Source: Symbiodinium microadriaticum (lineage: Eukaryota; Sar; Dinophyceae; Suessiales; Symbiodiniaceae). From it: a DNA stretch of 64,000 bases. The notes beneath the pieces were generated by a model, which ran no database searches, was not told where the DNA came from, and saw only the letters and a list, made by a program, of their open reading frames with translations. Of the stretch, positions 11,800 through 32,658 are shown piece after piece. The stretch covers positions 615,881 to 679,880 of the forward strand of contig LSRX01000308.1 of NCBI GenBank assembly GCA_001939145.1, read 5' to 3'. Each line of letters opens with the position of its first letter. The first letter of the stretch is position 1. Both the position numbers and the translations under genes were made by a program.

Positions 11800-13446
11800 A
11801 CGATGCATGTCTCTCGCGAGAGACTTCCTCTGAAGCGTCGCGAGATTGCATCGCTTGAGTTTCTGCAACAAAGGATGGCACTCCTGCCTGCAAGTTGCGA
11901 ACTAATCGGAATTGCCGTGTATGCTTGCAAAGCCCAGTCCTCAGCGACCAAGAGTGGCATGAACAAAAACGGCGCACATATATATACCTACATACCTATA
12001 TCATCTTACATACATACTTATAAGCCTGCATACATACAGTACATTACATGCCCCGTGCATACATAGTGTTGTGCGGTGGGTGGGTCTAGCCGCTCAGCAT
12101 GAAGCGCCTGGGTTTCCGCAGCCAGAAGAACGATTCGAAAGGCGAGTCACGGAAGAGCGCTGTTTGGCTTCGCTTGCTTGCTGCTGGGGTTGGGGTGCTT
12201 GAGATGTGAAGTTCCGACCCCAAACTGCTACCTTGACCAAGGTGCTGGAGTACACTCCGGTCGAGGGCATGGTGCTCGGAAGTGTCCTTGTCGCGATGGG
12301 TGATGGGCTGGTCATCCCCAAAATGAAGGCTGGTTCGCGAGCTCGTGCTCTTGCTGTACCGGTTTGATCCGTTTGGTTCAGAGAGTTTTGGAAGGATGCG
12401 GTGACTAGCAGTGACTGCTAGCCAACTGCTAGTACTTATCTATCAATGTTCAGGAGGAGAGCCGGAGGTTTAGGACAGCCGCGTCAGCTCAAAAGCTGCT
12501 TGCTTCCTGCGGCAGGAGTTCTCGCAGACGTTCCCGGACCATCCGTTGCCGCGGCTGGTGTTTGCATGGGCTCCTTTGGAGGCGAGTGATCGACGCTCGG
12601 AAGATCTTTGAAGACCTGCCGTTCCATGTCTCTGAGGCCTCGTTCGCCCTGACCGCCTTTGGGGTTCTCACAGGCCTGGCGTCGCCGGCCCATCAAGCAC
12701 CCACCCCATTGGGAACCATTCTTCTGGCAAACTTCCTTCGCCTGGTCGCAACCCTGGCGCTGGGCATCCTCTTAGGCTGGGGAATTGTCAAGTGTTCGGA
12801 ATGCCAAAGCCAGTAGTTTCCTTTTTTTGTCGAAGATGCCTTGAGGATGTGTGAGCTGTTGGTTCATCGCCAGCCGGCAGAAGATGCGGATCTTGAAGCT
12901 TTTATTCCAGGATCCGGCTACAGAAGGTGGGATCCCTAGGCTGTACGGACCGGCTCTCTATCCCGCGCTGCCGATTTCCCAATTCCTTGCCGTGGCAGCA
13001 GGGCCGGGCCACTGGGGTTTGCTTTAAGCAGAACCCACCGCAGCAGCAGCCCCTGAGAATCCGAAGCTTAGCGCTGGAGATGGAGGCCACGCGAAGCCTA
13101 CAATAAGAAAGGTTGCCTGGGGAGCAGCAGGCGCGAGGAAACCGTGTCATCAGTGTCACCAGTAGACACAACACTTGAAGCAAGGATCTGTGCTTTGATA
13201 CATATGGGCTGCATGGTGGCATGTCCTGTGTGCTTCAACGCCCAAAAGCAACAAGTCTGCGACTAAGGTGGCAAAACAGAAGGCTTCCTTGTCCTCATCT
13301 CTGTTACGCTCATTGCTTTGTCATTGGGCAAGGGCGAGTCTGGAAGCGAGTTGGTTCCGATGGGCTTCTGTCCAGGCTCGAGCTGAGTGGATTCCACTGT
13401 CGTTGTTTTCGTCGTCAGCGTGGTTGTGGTTCTGGCGATGGTTGTG

Positions 13447-13486
<40 letters not shown>

Positions 13487-13616
13487 CAGTAGTAGTAGTT
13501 AGTAGTAGTAGTAGTAGTAGTAGTAGAGTAGTGGTAGTATAGTAGTAGTAGTAGTAGTAGTAGTAGAGCAGTAGTAGTATAGTAGTAGTAGTAGTAGTAG
13601 TAGTAGGTAGTAGTAG

Positions 13617-13653
<37 letters not shown>

Positions 13654-16138
13654 AGTAGTTAGTAGTAGTAGTAGTAGTAGTAGTAGAGTAGTAGGAGTAT
13701 AGTAGTAGTAGTAGTAGTAGTAGTAGGTGGTGGTGGTTGTAGTAGTAGTAGTAGTAGTAGTAGTAGCGTTGTTTCGGCCTAGTAGTAGTAGTAGTAGTAG
13801 TAGTAGGATGGAAGGGGGGTAGTAGTAGTAGTAGTAGTAGTAGTAGAGGGCCTTTGATTTAGTAGTAGTAGTAGTAGTAGTAGTAGGCGTCGACCGTGCT
13901 AGTAGTAGTAGTAGTAGTAGTAGTAGAACCATGACAACGTAGTAGTAGTAGTAGTAGTAGTAGTAGCAGGCATCCATGCTAGTAGTAGTAGTAGTAGTAG
14001 TAGTAGTGCTACCCGTGCATAGTAGTAGTAGTAGTAGTAGTAGTAGAACGGCGATGGCTTAGTAGTAGTAGTAGTAGTAGTAGTAGTGCATCATTTGCGT
14101 AGTAGTAGTAGTAGTAGTAGTAGTAGCATGCTGCCAGTGTAGTAGTAGTAGTAGTAGTAGTAGTAGCGAAGGATGCTAATAGTAGTAGTAGTAGTAGTAG
14201 TAGTAGGTCTTTTGCGATGTAGTAGTAGTAGTAGTAGTAGTAGTAGTCCATGAGAGCATTAGTAGTAGTAGTAGTAGTAGTAGTAGTGCCCCGAGCATGT
14301 AGTAGTAGTAGTAGTAGTAGTAGTAGTACCCCCACCATGTAGTAGTAGTAGTAGTAGTAGTAGTAGTTCCCCGACCATGTAGTAGTAGTAGTAGTAGTAG
14401 TAGTAGATCAGTCGCAGCGTAGTAGTAGTAGTAGTAGTAGTAGTAGGGAGGAGGAGGAGTAGTAGTAGTAGTAGTAGTAGTAGTAGCGCTGCTGCTGCTT
14501 AGTAGTAGTAGTAGTAGTAGTAGTAGAACGTTCCACAAATAGTAGTAGTAGTAGTAGTAGTAGTAGCACCACCACCACCACCACCACNNNNNNNNNNNNN
14601 NNNNNNNNNNNNNNNNNNNNNNNNNNNNNNNNNNNNNNNNNNNNNNNNNNNNNNNNNNNNNNNNNNNNNNNNNNNNNNNNNNNNNNNNNNNNNNNNNACC
14701 ACCACCACCACCACCACCACCACCACCACCACGACCACGACCACGACGACCACGACGACGACGACGACGACTACTACTACTATTGTACTACCACATTGTG
14801 CTTGCTAGGTTTTTTAATCGTGCTTGTCATAATGTTGATAGTGAAACCAATAGTTGTCGAACCAATAGCAAATCTGCTGTGAAAAAATCTTCCTCACGAT
14901 GGTGTTCACGATACCGATGATGATGATGCTGATGATGATCATGATCATGATTGTTTCTGTTGCCCGCTGTTGATGATGGCGCCTCCAAGCGCTAAGCCAC
15001 GTTTAGCGATTCCCGCCTTTTCTTTTCGCTGATGGCCGCCTTGTATCATCTTGTATCTAAAGCGGCAATGTGCGGAACTGGGTTCTTTCCCGTTTCCTGC
15101 TTCTGACGACACCGGCAAGACTCTTAATTGACTGTATGACCATAAAAGAACGCTTTCCAACACGCATGCCCAAAAACCCTGTCAAAAATCGAGGTTCCGG
15201 ACCAATTTCGCACTCCAATAAGTAAGCGGTCTTTTTGGTGGTGGTGGCGGCGTTGGTGGTGTTGTTTTTGGTGCTCTTGCTCTGGCGGTGGCGGTGGCGG
15301 CGGTGACGGCGGTGGTGGTGGTGGTGTTGGTGGTAGTAGTGTGACATCAGTATGACTGCGCGGTGTTTGCCCACGGTTCTCGCGAAGCTCATGGCGGAGA
15401 AAACGAGCGTTTGATGCAACGCTTTGCCCAGGTTCAATGTTTCAGTCTGAGTTGCTTGTGATCATAACAGCTTCGGTCTTCGCGAACCGGTGCAGCACGG
15501 CATACAACGGCGAGGACATCGTGAAAGACATCACAACCATTGTGGGCCAAGTATGGGTGTTTGGCCAGGTGTTTCTTTTCAGTATGCTCGGCAGCAAAAT
15601 GACTTTGGATATCCTGCCTGAGCTCAAGAGCTTGGCCCCTGTAATGCTCTGGGGGCTGCTCGCACGTGCAATGGGCATCAGCCTTGGTGTCCTCCTCACG
15701 GTCACGAGCCGCAGGAGGACGTTGAGCCAAGTTCCATCAGACATCGGGTTTTGCTTTCTGTGCACACTGCCTCGCGCGACAATTCAGGGTGCACTCGGTG
15801 CCGAGCCCCTGAAGCAGCACTTCTTCCACATCGGATATGGCAACAACAGTGCAGTCCAGAACTTCACCTTTACAGCTGCAAGGCTGTATGTGTTATGCTA
15901 CTCCGTAATTGGCATGATACTCTTGAACGGTTTCGGGCCAATGCTTCTTCGAAGTACCGAGAAAGAAGACTCCACACGCCCGCTGGTGGCCGATGACTCT
16001 GAGAACCCGTCCGAGAATACGCAGTTGGCAGACTCGCCACTTCAGGCGCGCGAAACTGACTGCTCAGGGCCTGATTTCGAGTCGATAAACTTGTCTTGCT
16101 GCCAGCACATCGGCAAATTACATGTTTCGCGCAGCTAA
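11800..16138 (+). CDS. CPA2/NHA-type cation/proton antiporter (SLC9B-like), multi-exon
   Basis: Membrane protein exchanging Na+ or another monovalent cation for H+. Exons: about 11810-11925 (ALLPASCELIGIAVYA, the unwound-helix region); 12242-12328 (87 nt, GMVLGSVLVAMGDGLVIPKM, aligning with family LGxVLgAvSPAVVVP); 12528-12581 and 12637 to about 12786, which join in phase across a GC-AG intron to read PRLVFAWAPLEA/SFALTAFGVLTGLA, a strong NHA signature, followed by a membrane helix; about 15447-16138 (GQVFLFSMLGSKMTLDILPE, LPRATIQGALG, then a last helix LLNGFGPMLL). The conserved DD of electrogenic NHAs is not obvious: the equivalent of SPAV reads MGDG. The acidic tail (about 15955-16135) is cytosolic-like. 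The intron from about 12787 to 15446 carries the TAG array and an assembly gap, so an exon could be missing there. The family call is by motif only. Confidence 0.7.
11975..12065. repeat. (CATA)n-like microsatellite
   Basis: Degenerate TACATACATA units in an intron of the antiporter gene. Confidence 0.7.
13451..14566. repeat. Periodic (TAG)9 array: 28 blocks, exact 40-bp period, 13-nt variable spacers
   Basis: Twenty-eight blocks of TAG repeats recur every 40 bp exactly (block starts at 13461, 13501 and so on to 14541, or one base earlier if the leading T is counted). Each block is (TAG)9 and each is separated by exactly 13 nt. Left-hand spacers are TAG-like (agtagtggtagta); from 13767 they are mostly unrelated (CGTTGTTTCGGCC, GCGTCGACCGTGC, AACCATGACAACG, TGCATCATTTGCG, GTCTTTTGCGATG). 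Three neighbouring spacers are related (TGCCCCGAGCATG, TACCCCCACCATG, TTCCCCGACCATG). The last ones are low-complexity (GGA, CTG, then CCA runs into the N gap). It lies in an intron of the antiporter gene. The Tyr/Leu/Thr-run reading frames here are not genes. The rigid period next to a gap suggests a gap-filling artefact, but I cannot exclude a real sequence. Confidence 0.95.
14588..14697. other. Assembly gap (110 N)
   Basis: Run of 110 undetermined bases, entered from a (CCA)n stretch and left into (ACC)n, which grades into (ACG)n and (ACT)n by about 14782. The true repeat length is unknown. Confidence 1.
14698..14782. repeat. (ACC)n/(ACG)n/(ACT)n microsatellite
   Basis: Trinucleotide tract after the N gap whose middle or last base changes progressively from ACC to ACG to ACT. 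Confidence 0.9.
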
Positions 16139-16397
16139 ACAGGCTGTCGGCTGTCCACTTGCAGGTCCCGACGGCGCACGAGTCCTCTACACCACAGCTG
16201 CAGAAGGTTCCGTCCCGCTCAGCCAGCTCGACAGCATCAGGGGAGTCACATTGGCAGGAGTACGGAGTGGCAGCACAGCATTTTCAGTCCTCAGATTCAC
16301 CGCCTCGCTCCTGCAGCCTTTGGATGAAAGCTTGTCCCTGTGTCACACCCATTCTCTTTGCTCTTCTCTCTCCTTTTCTCTACCCTTCCTCCCTCTC

Positions 16398-16428
<31 letters not shown>

Positions 16429-16439
16429 GCGCGGTCCGT
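16139..16439 (+). other. Possible antiporter tail exon and (CT)n tract
   Basis: After a CTTGCAG acceptor at 16164 an open Ser-rich stretch (QVPTAHESSTPQLQKVPS) runs to about 16320 and may be a further tail exon of the antiporter. A (CT)n polypyrimidine tract at about 16395-16430 precedes the next open frame and could serve its splice acceptor. Confidence 0.35.
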
Positions 16440-17198
16440 ATGGCCCGGCAGGACAAGGGAGGCATGTTGCACACCTTCGAGTCCAGGAATTCCACCTGGC
16501 GGCCTTCATGCGAGGTACTCCCAGGCTATAAGACAACCTGTCGTGCGACGGCCTCCGAGAAGCGACCTGCCGGGGATGAGGCGGTGAGAGTTCTGAAGCC
16601 AACTTACTTGACTTTCAAAGTGCCGAAGAGGTCTGCGATGCAGCGGATGGGGGAGTTTATACGCCGTGGCGATTCTGGGGTACGTGTTCACGAAGTCCCA
16701 AACCCGAACCCTTCGCAAGGAGCCATTCCCGTGATCTTATCCTCCAAGTGGAAGGAGGGAAAGGAGGTGACTTATTACTTCGGTCCTGATCCTGACTTCT
16801 TGGTCCGTGCTGATCCTTCAGCGGATGAACGGCCAATGACATTCCGGCTCAGAACGAAAGGAAAAGTCGAAACCATCACTATAAGATTCCCTCCCCTCGT
16901 CAAAGAGGCGCAGTTCGAGCCAAACGCAGTGATGGTACAGGTGCCGGAGAATGCACGGCCGGGAGCTTCGTTGGTATTCAAGCATCCGACGGAGAAGCTC
17001 TGGCTGCAGTTCGAAGTTCCCCAGAAAGTTCCGGCAAATCGTTTCTTGGCTGTGGCACTGCCGTCGGCAAAGTACGTGTCTAAGTCAAACGAAGACTATT
17101 GCTCCTTCATGAACGAAATGTGTGATGAGATCTACGCTGAGTTTGTGGAAACGCTGCAAGCCTTTGAGAGTCTCTGCACCTTTCGCATCCAGCCGTAA
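16440..17198 (+). CDS. Hypothetical beta-rich protein with VP..V..G-type repeats
   Basis: Open frame of 252 codons from the ATG at 16440; it also stays open upstream through the (CT)n tract, which is probably not coding. No family name assigned. The middle and C-terminal parts contain alternating short hydrophobic strands: TYLTFKVPK, IPVILSSKW, EVTYYFGPDPDFL, ITIRFPP, then VMVQVPENARPGASLVF and WLQFEVPQKVPANRFLAV. The V.VP....PG..L.F pattern, repeated twice, suggests a small beta-sandwich domain duplicated in tandem. The C-terminus (DYCSFMNEMCDEIYAEFVETL) looks helical. No signal peptide or membrane helix in the 16440 version. A splice acceptor at CCCGGCAG (16450) could make the real start internal or supplied by an upstream exon. 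Confidence 0.55.
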   Translation: MARQDKGGMLHTFESRNSTWRPSCEVLPGYKTTCRATASEKRPAGDEAVRVLKPTYLTFKVPKRSAMQRMGEFIRRGDSGVRVHEVPNPNPSQGAIPVILSSKWKEGKEVTYYFGPDPDFLVRADPSADERPMTFRLRTKGKVETITIRFPPLVKEAQFEPNAVMVQVPENARPGASLVFKHPTEKLWLQFEVPQKVPANRFLAVALPSAKYVSKSNEDYCSFMNEMCDEIYAEFVETLQAFESLCTFRIQP

Positions 17199-18100
17199 AC
17201 TTCACCCGGCGATGGTGTGGATTTTGCGGCCTCTTGGAGGTTTGGAGGTTTTGAGTTTAAAACTCAAGGCCTCTTTCTGATAGCTGTAGGCTCCAGACGG
17301 TCCCAGATGTGTGACACCCGACTGCTGCCGCAACCTTAGTGGCCACAGCCAGGAAGTCCACCAAAGATTCTGTTCCCGTCTTTGCCATCCTAATTCGCGG
17401 ATGGCACACTGGGTGCACGGAGCCAAAGCCTGTGGGGATGTGATGTGATCACAGCTCCAGTCGAGAGAGAGAGGGGGCACCCTTCCTTGCCCCTGACTTT
17501 GTTTGATGGCATTTGGGCTTGAAGCATTGGCACGGCGCCACCGTCCGTGGAGGCTCGGCTCCTGCCCACTTCGACGCAGGGAAAAAACTTGCACGACTCT
17601 GACTTGGCAGGTTCTGGGGCCCTGTCGAAGGTTCCAAGCTCAGCAAGGCCAAACGATGCTTGCTGAATTGATGCTGGTCTGCGCCAGCAATGTCTAACAT
17701 CTGAAAAGGACTGATAGGGGTGATCGAGAGCTTCTCAGAACCGCAAGTTGCGAGTGCCGCGGAGGTATGGCAGCTACATTTTTGCCACCTGACAACGTGC
17801 AGAAAGGCAGATGGCAACTGTGGATGTCTTCTGATGGTCGTGTGGCGAGAGCTTTCTTGCTGAGTTTCCATTTGCCCGCTTACAATTGGTGCCTCAGGCG
17901 GCAACAACGGTTTCGCAATGCAGTACGGACTGTCTGCAGATGCAGAGTGGAACCGAATGCTAGTCTGCTAGTCGGATGATGCTGCCCCTTCCGAACGTCT
18001 TCTGTATGGTTGCCTCGCAGTGCAAAGTTTTGTGCAAGCACGTTCCGTGCATGTACAGGCGTTTCATATAGCCTCGGAAAGCCAGTCAATGCATGCAGGA
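17199..18100. other. Intergenic stretch upstream of the helicase gene
   Basis: No coding motif recognised on either strand. A CATGCAG acceptor lies immediately before the helicase ATG at 18101, where a trans-spliced leader could be added. No TATA-like element was identified. Confidence 0.4.
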
Positions 18101-25479
<7,379 letters not shown>

Positions 25480-28056
25480 TTCGCAACGGCTGTTTGTTCG
25501 CCATGTTCCCATTTTTTGTGCATGTATTGTGTGAGGTGCACGGGGATGTTGTTCTTCAAATTTTGTTCTGCCAGGAAAGCCTCAAGGGCCTCCCAGCCAG
25601 CCAGGACCTTGGTTTGGCAGGTGCAGTGTTTCTACCAGGACCAACGTACAGCGGAAGTTTCCTTGCTCCCAGCTAAGGTTTTGATTGGCTGGCAAGTCGA
25701 GACACGTTACCACCAGTGAAATCATAAGCCTAGTCGTATTCTGTCGGCGTTGCCTCTTGCAGTCGTATGTGGATGTTAGGTGTAAGTTTCGGTTTGCAGT
25801 GGTCGTGTCTCCGTTTTGGGCACAAGTGCAATGCTTTGCCACCGCACTTCGTGTCACCAATACGACAAGCCAGATGGCTCCCACGCGACGAGCGCCTTGG
25901 CCAGGCCTGTCCTCTAGAGCCCTAAAGGTCGAGCAGATGTTATCCACTTCCAAGGCCTGGTACTAAGATACTAACAGATCTTCCGACTGCTCGTCAACGA
26001 TGAGCCAAGTTCTTTCAGAGTTCTCTGATTTGCAAAGAAGGTTGAGCCACAATTTTCCTGGTCAGACCTCGAAGAAAGGCAGACACAATGCTTACACGCC
26101 GGCTGCCAGTCTCAGCACAACGACCAAACAGGAGAATATCTATGTTTGGTCAAGTGCTATTCAATCTGGACCGATATGTACAGCATACAAACCGTGGTAT
26201 TGTCAATCTTGCAATTGCCGCAATTGGTGCTTTACTCAACAGGCTGGTTCTCTGCCTGCTCGGCTGCCGTGTTGACCGCTTAACGCATTGGCTTTGGCTT
26301 GGGTCAGCGGACGGCACGTGCGCAGTAACCTGGTAACATGCAAGCGGCTACTTGCAGCATCGTACTTCAGGACATGTCAAGACCCTTTTCGACCTGCTCC
26401 CCCGAGCCATTGGCCTTGGCCAGGCTGCCGTAATGTCCAAGACAACTCATACGACAAGCGGCCCGTGGCATAACCACGTTCAAGCGTGCAGCTAAGCATC
26501 TCCAAAGGGAGGCAAGTATGGTGAGGTTGTTGCCGGTGCAATGCGCCGCAAGCAAACGACTTGCACCTTTAAGAACTTCATACTGTCAGCGTGAAGGGCC
26601 GACACCGCGAGCGACCATTTCCAGCGCAAGCGTCATTAAGGCATCGTGGCCTCAGAACTCAAGTAAGCCATCACAAGATCTGTCATGCCTTACTGGTACC
26701 GTCTCTCTGCGCGCTGTACACATTCCGTCTCCTAGCAAGTGATTGCAGAGACAGCCGTGGCGCAACAGGTTTATGCGCCAGCCGGCGTCAACCTTCATGG
26801 GGTTTGGGCGGAAGGGGGCTCGTTGTGCATCCTTGATCTTTTCAGCAGCCAAAGAGTGCCCCTTTCTCTTAAGCCAAGTCCATGAAGCTGGAAGGAGCTG
26901 CTTCTTGCCAGCTCAGCCCGTTCTGCCGATCGAGCAAAACGGCCATCTTCCGAACAGTGTGCATCTGACTTGTGACTGAGGCATGTCTCGGCTATACATA
27001 CTGAAGATGCTCGACGACCACACAACTGCACCCATTACAAAACCTGGTTCGCATGTTTGCGCAAATCTGGGCTCCAGAGGGATTTGTGGAGTTGCTCTCC
27101 ACTTGTCCCCTCCTGGATTGCTAGGAAGGCACGACTCCTGGTCCCACTGTGAGAATGCGCGCACCCTTCTGCAAAAAAACAACAGAGTGTCAAAGCAGCA
27201 TGGCCAGGCACTGGAGTGCCTTTCCACTGGTGATAGCTTGGTAGCTGGCCTGGATGCAGAAAAGCCTCAGTACAGTCTTCCTGTGCCACCGGCGGCTTGC
27301 TCCGAGGTTTTTCGTCCTACCGCATTGGTGCGCCAATGCAGTACCTTAGTTTCAATGAGGCAGGACTTGAGCAGACTAGCAACTGGATTCCTGAATCTGG
27401 GCGCATGCCATTTAGATCATGCATTCCCCATGGCAGGCTGTAGGTGGCAAGGGCCAAATCAAGGGCCTCCCTGAAGCCCGGCCGACTCGCTTGAGACACA
27501 CATGACTACGGTCTTCGCTCAGTAGGGAAAAGGGGAGGCAGCCACACAACTTGATGCGAGTGCAGTGGCGACCATGAAGTCACCAGCCAAGCAGTAAGCA
27601 GCAACACATTTCTGCGAGACTTCGCCCCCAATCGATGAATTATCATACCCTTGACGCCGAAGAGTCCGAATGCTCATGTCAACGATCCTTCCTTCTATTG
27701 AAGACCGCGCCAGGAAGACAGCGACACACAAAGGGCGCTGCTGGAGCGATGTTTCCTGTGTACTGAGTTGTTGAAGTCTACTTACCTGCTGGTAGGTCGT
27801 TACGCAGCAATGTCCACCACAGACAGCCATGCTTTGCGGTGACAACACATCATGATGCATCATCGGGACAGTGCGTGGTAATTTCAGAGTGCTCGTCGGT
27901 GGCACCTGCCCGTTGCAGAGCTCTCGCTGTAAGTGTTGGAATCTTGTTTCAGCCGCTTCGGTTGCCTCACCTCCCTACCCGAAACGACCAACTCGCGCGT
28001 TTGCTGGGTTGTCGAAGGGGCATGTTGCGCGCTACCAACGGAATGTGCAGGACCCG
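25480..28056. other. Intergenic stretch between helicase and eIF4E genes
   Basis: No domain was recognised on either strand. A segment at about 26145-26275 is open and hydrophobic (GIVNLAIAAIGALLNRLVLC), and several short open stretches flank it. They may be exons of an unidentified gene, but neighbouring exons could not be linked. Confidence 0.35.
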
Positions 28057-29915
28057 ATGCCTTTGAGAGACACTTGGGTACTTTGGGAGCAGGCTGACGT
28101 GCATTGCAAGTTTGGGTCATGGTGCCTTTGCACTGCCTGCAGGCTGTGCCGCCAAATGATGGCAAAGGCCACGAACCTGCACACCCGAGAAACATGTACG
28201 ACGAGTCGACAAGCCTTCTGGCTTGAGCTGTTTCGCTCTCAGGTTCGGCCTATGCCGACTCCATGAAGGAGATTGTGCCGTTCAAGACTGCCCAGGACTT
28301 CTGACTGTAGATGGGTCAGGGTCACTACGTTGCGTGCGCGGAGCGGCGATCGTTTCTTGTCCCCCCCCCCCCGCATGCAGTTTGTCACGGGAGCGTGGTT
28401 CAGCGGCTGCCGTCCTCCCAATCAAAGTCCGCCGAAGGAATTCTGGAGCATCTGGAATGGGGTCCTCGACTGAGAACGGCTGGCGATGAGCCTGTTGCCT
28501 GGTGTCAGTAGCTGCTGGCAAGAAGAAGAAGTGGCACAACTGGTACCTTTCAGCCCAAGCTTGAGGTGAATAAGATATTCGACTAGATATTCGTAGGAAC
28601 TTGCCTGTGGGGATTCAAGGGCTTTGCCAGCCTGTCCTTGGTTCAGCGTTACATGCCTTAGGGACGCATGCCCCAGGGGAAGCCCATCCTACTCATCGCT
28701 TCTTGTCAGGTGCCTCAACCTAGTGAGCTCCTGGATAACAAGCGCATCACGAGAGACAATGACGACCTGGCATGTATTGACTTGCTGCGCTGATCCTCAA
28801 AGTATGGACGTAGACCAAATCAGTGTATGGCTTTGGGTGCATGTCGTGCGCTGGCGTAATCGGTTTTGTTGCAGCATTACAGGGCGGCACCCCCACGGCC
28901 ATCGATGCCATCATGATCTTCAAGAAAGGAGTATGGCTCTTAGCTATTGCTCTTGCTGAGGTTGAGCATGTCGAAAATGTTGCTTCTCTCTCCGGTTCTT
29001 TGTTTTTGAGATTCATGATGTCCTATGGAGGACAGCTGCAACAGCAGCAACAGGGCGTGCGAATGCCCGCCGGCAGTTTGCGAGCTCTTGCCAAACATTT
29101 TCTGCAAGGTTCGACCAGAGTGGGAGGACCCTCTAAACGCGACTGGCGGGCATTTCCAGGCCGGTGCAGAAGTGGGGCTGAGCTTCCGTGGACAAGTGAC
29201 CCACGTGTGTCAGGTCCAGCTGAAGTCTAGCATTGGCGGAGCGCAGATAGACGAGTACTGGAACAACATTGTTCTGGGCATGGCTCCAACCCCGGAGCAG
29301 TCGCAGGGAGGGAAGGGAAATCGGCCGATGACACGACATGTTGGAGAGAGTGTCGGAAGCCTTTCAGGGCCTCCTGACTCCTGATGCCCGCTTTGGTGAG
29401 ACTGTTAAAATCATCCAAAATCCAGGTCGGGGGCACTATTGAGCCCTATGACATGATCACAGGAGCGATGAGCCCAGGTTGTGCCAGCAGCAAGTTGTCC
29501 AGATTTGGTGGCTTTGGAACTGTCTTCGTAGATAGAGCAGGGCTAGCAGAGCAAGCCAAACAAGCCCACTTCCCCCTGTTGTCTCTCCAGCAGACTTGGA
29601 CCCTTCCAGGTCCGGCTAGTGGACAAGCTTTCAGGAGCAAAGGCCGCCTGCCCAAGCTCGCAAACCTAGATGCGGAGCTTGCATTTTCAATCCCACCAGG
29701 CTGCTGGAATCCTGAGGATCGAGCTTTGGTTCACCAAGTGCGCTGAACAAACTCCCTGGGCAAATGTCGTTGCTGAGTCTATGTTGCTTCCCGGCAGGTA
29801 CGACAACCAAGATGCAGTCAATGCATTAAAAAAGAGCATGGTCGGGATCTTGATCGGCAGCACCAGAAGCTACGTGATTGGTCCTGCCTTTGACGGCAGA
29901 CACCTTGACAGTTAA
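28057..29915 (+). CDS. eIF4E-family mRNA cap-binding protein, 12 exons, 197 aa
   Basis: Binds the mRNA 5' cap in translation initiation or its regulation. Exons: 28057-28092, 28143-28167, 28243-28295, 28438-28461, 28710-28769, 28883-28930, 29109-29159, 29214-29282, 29426-29464, 29610-29642, 29700-29737, 29798-29915. Total is 594 nt, exactly 198 codons with stop, and all phases agree. Start: the ATG six bases after a GTGCAG acceptor, a plausible leader trans-splice site. Motifs in order: LRDTWVLWEQ; GSAYADSM; VPFKTAQEFWSIWN (the FW that contacts 4E-binding partners); PQPSELLDNKRI; IDAIMIFKKGV; RPEWEDPLNATGGHF (cap-stacking Trp and base-binding Glu); IDEYWNNIVLGM; VRLVDKLSGAK; ILRIELWFTK (second binding Trp). 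The usual first cap-stacking Trp appears to be Tyr (GSAY), as in 4EHP. Length fits the family (about 200 aa). The extreme C-terminus after about 29830 is less sure. Confidence 0.9.
28363..28373. repeat. C homopolymer
   Basis: Run of cytosines in the third eIF4E intron. Confidence 0.8.

Positions 29916-32658
<2,743 letters not shown>

Noticed and set aside
13451-14587. CRISPR array
   Set aside because: Repeat-spacer layout exists, but the repeat is a trinucleotide microsatellite, spacers are only 13 nt, there are no cas genes, and the host is eukaryotic. Reported as a periodic array instead.
13321-14750. Long minus-strand frames of Tyr, Leu and Thr runs
   Set aside because: Direct translation of TAG/CTA repeats; the frame changes with each spacer and one runs into the N gap.
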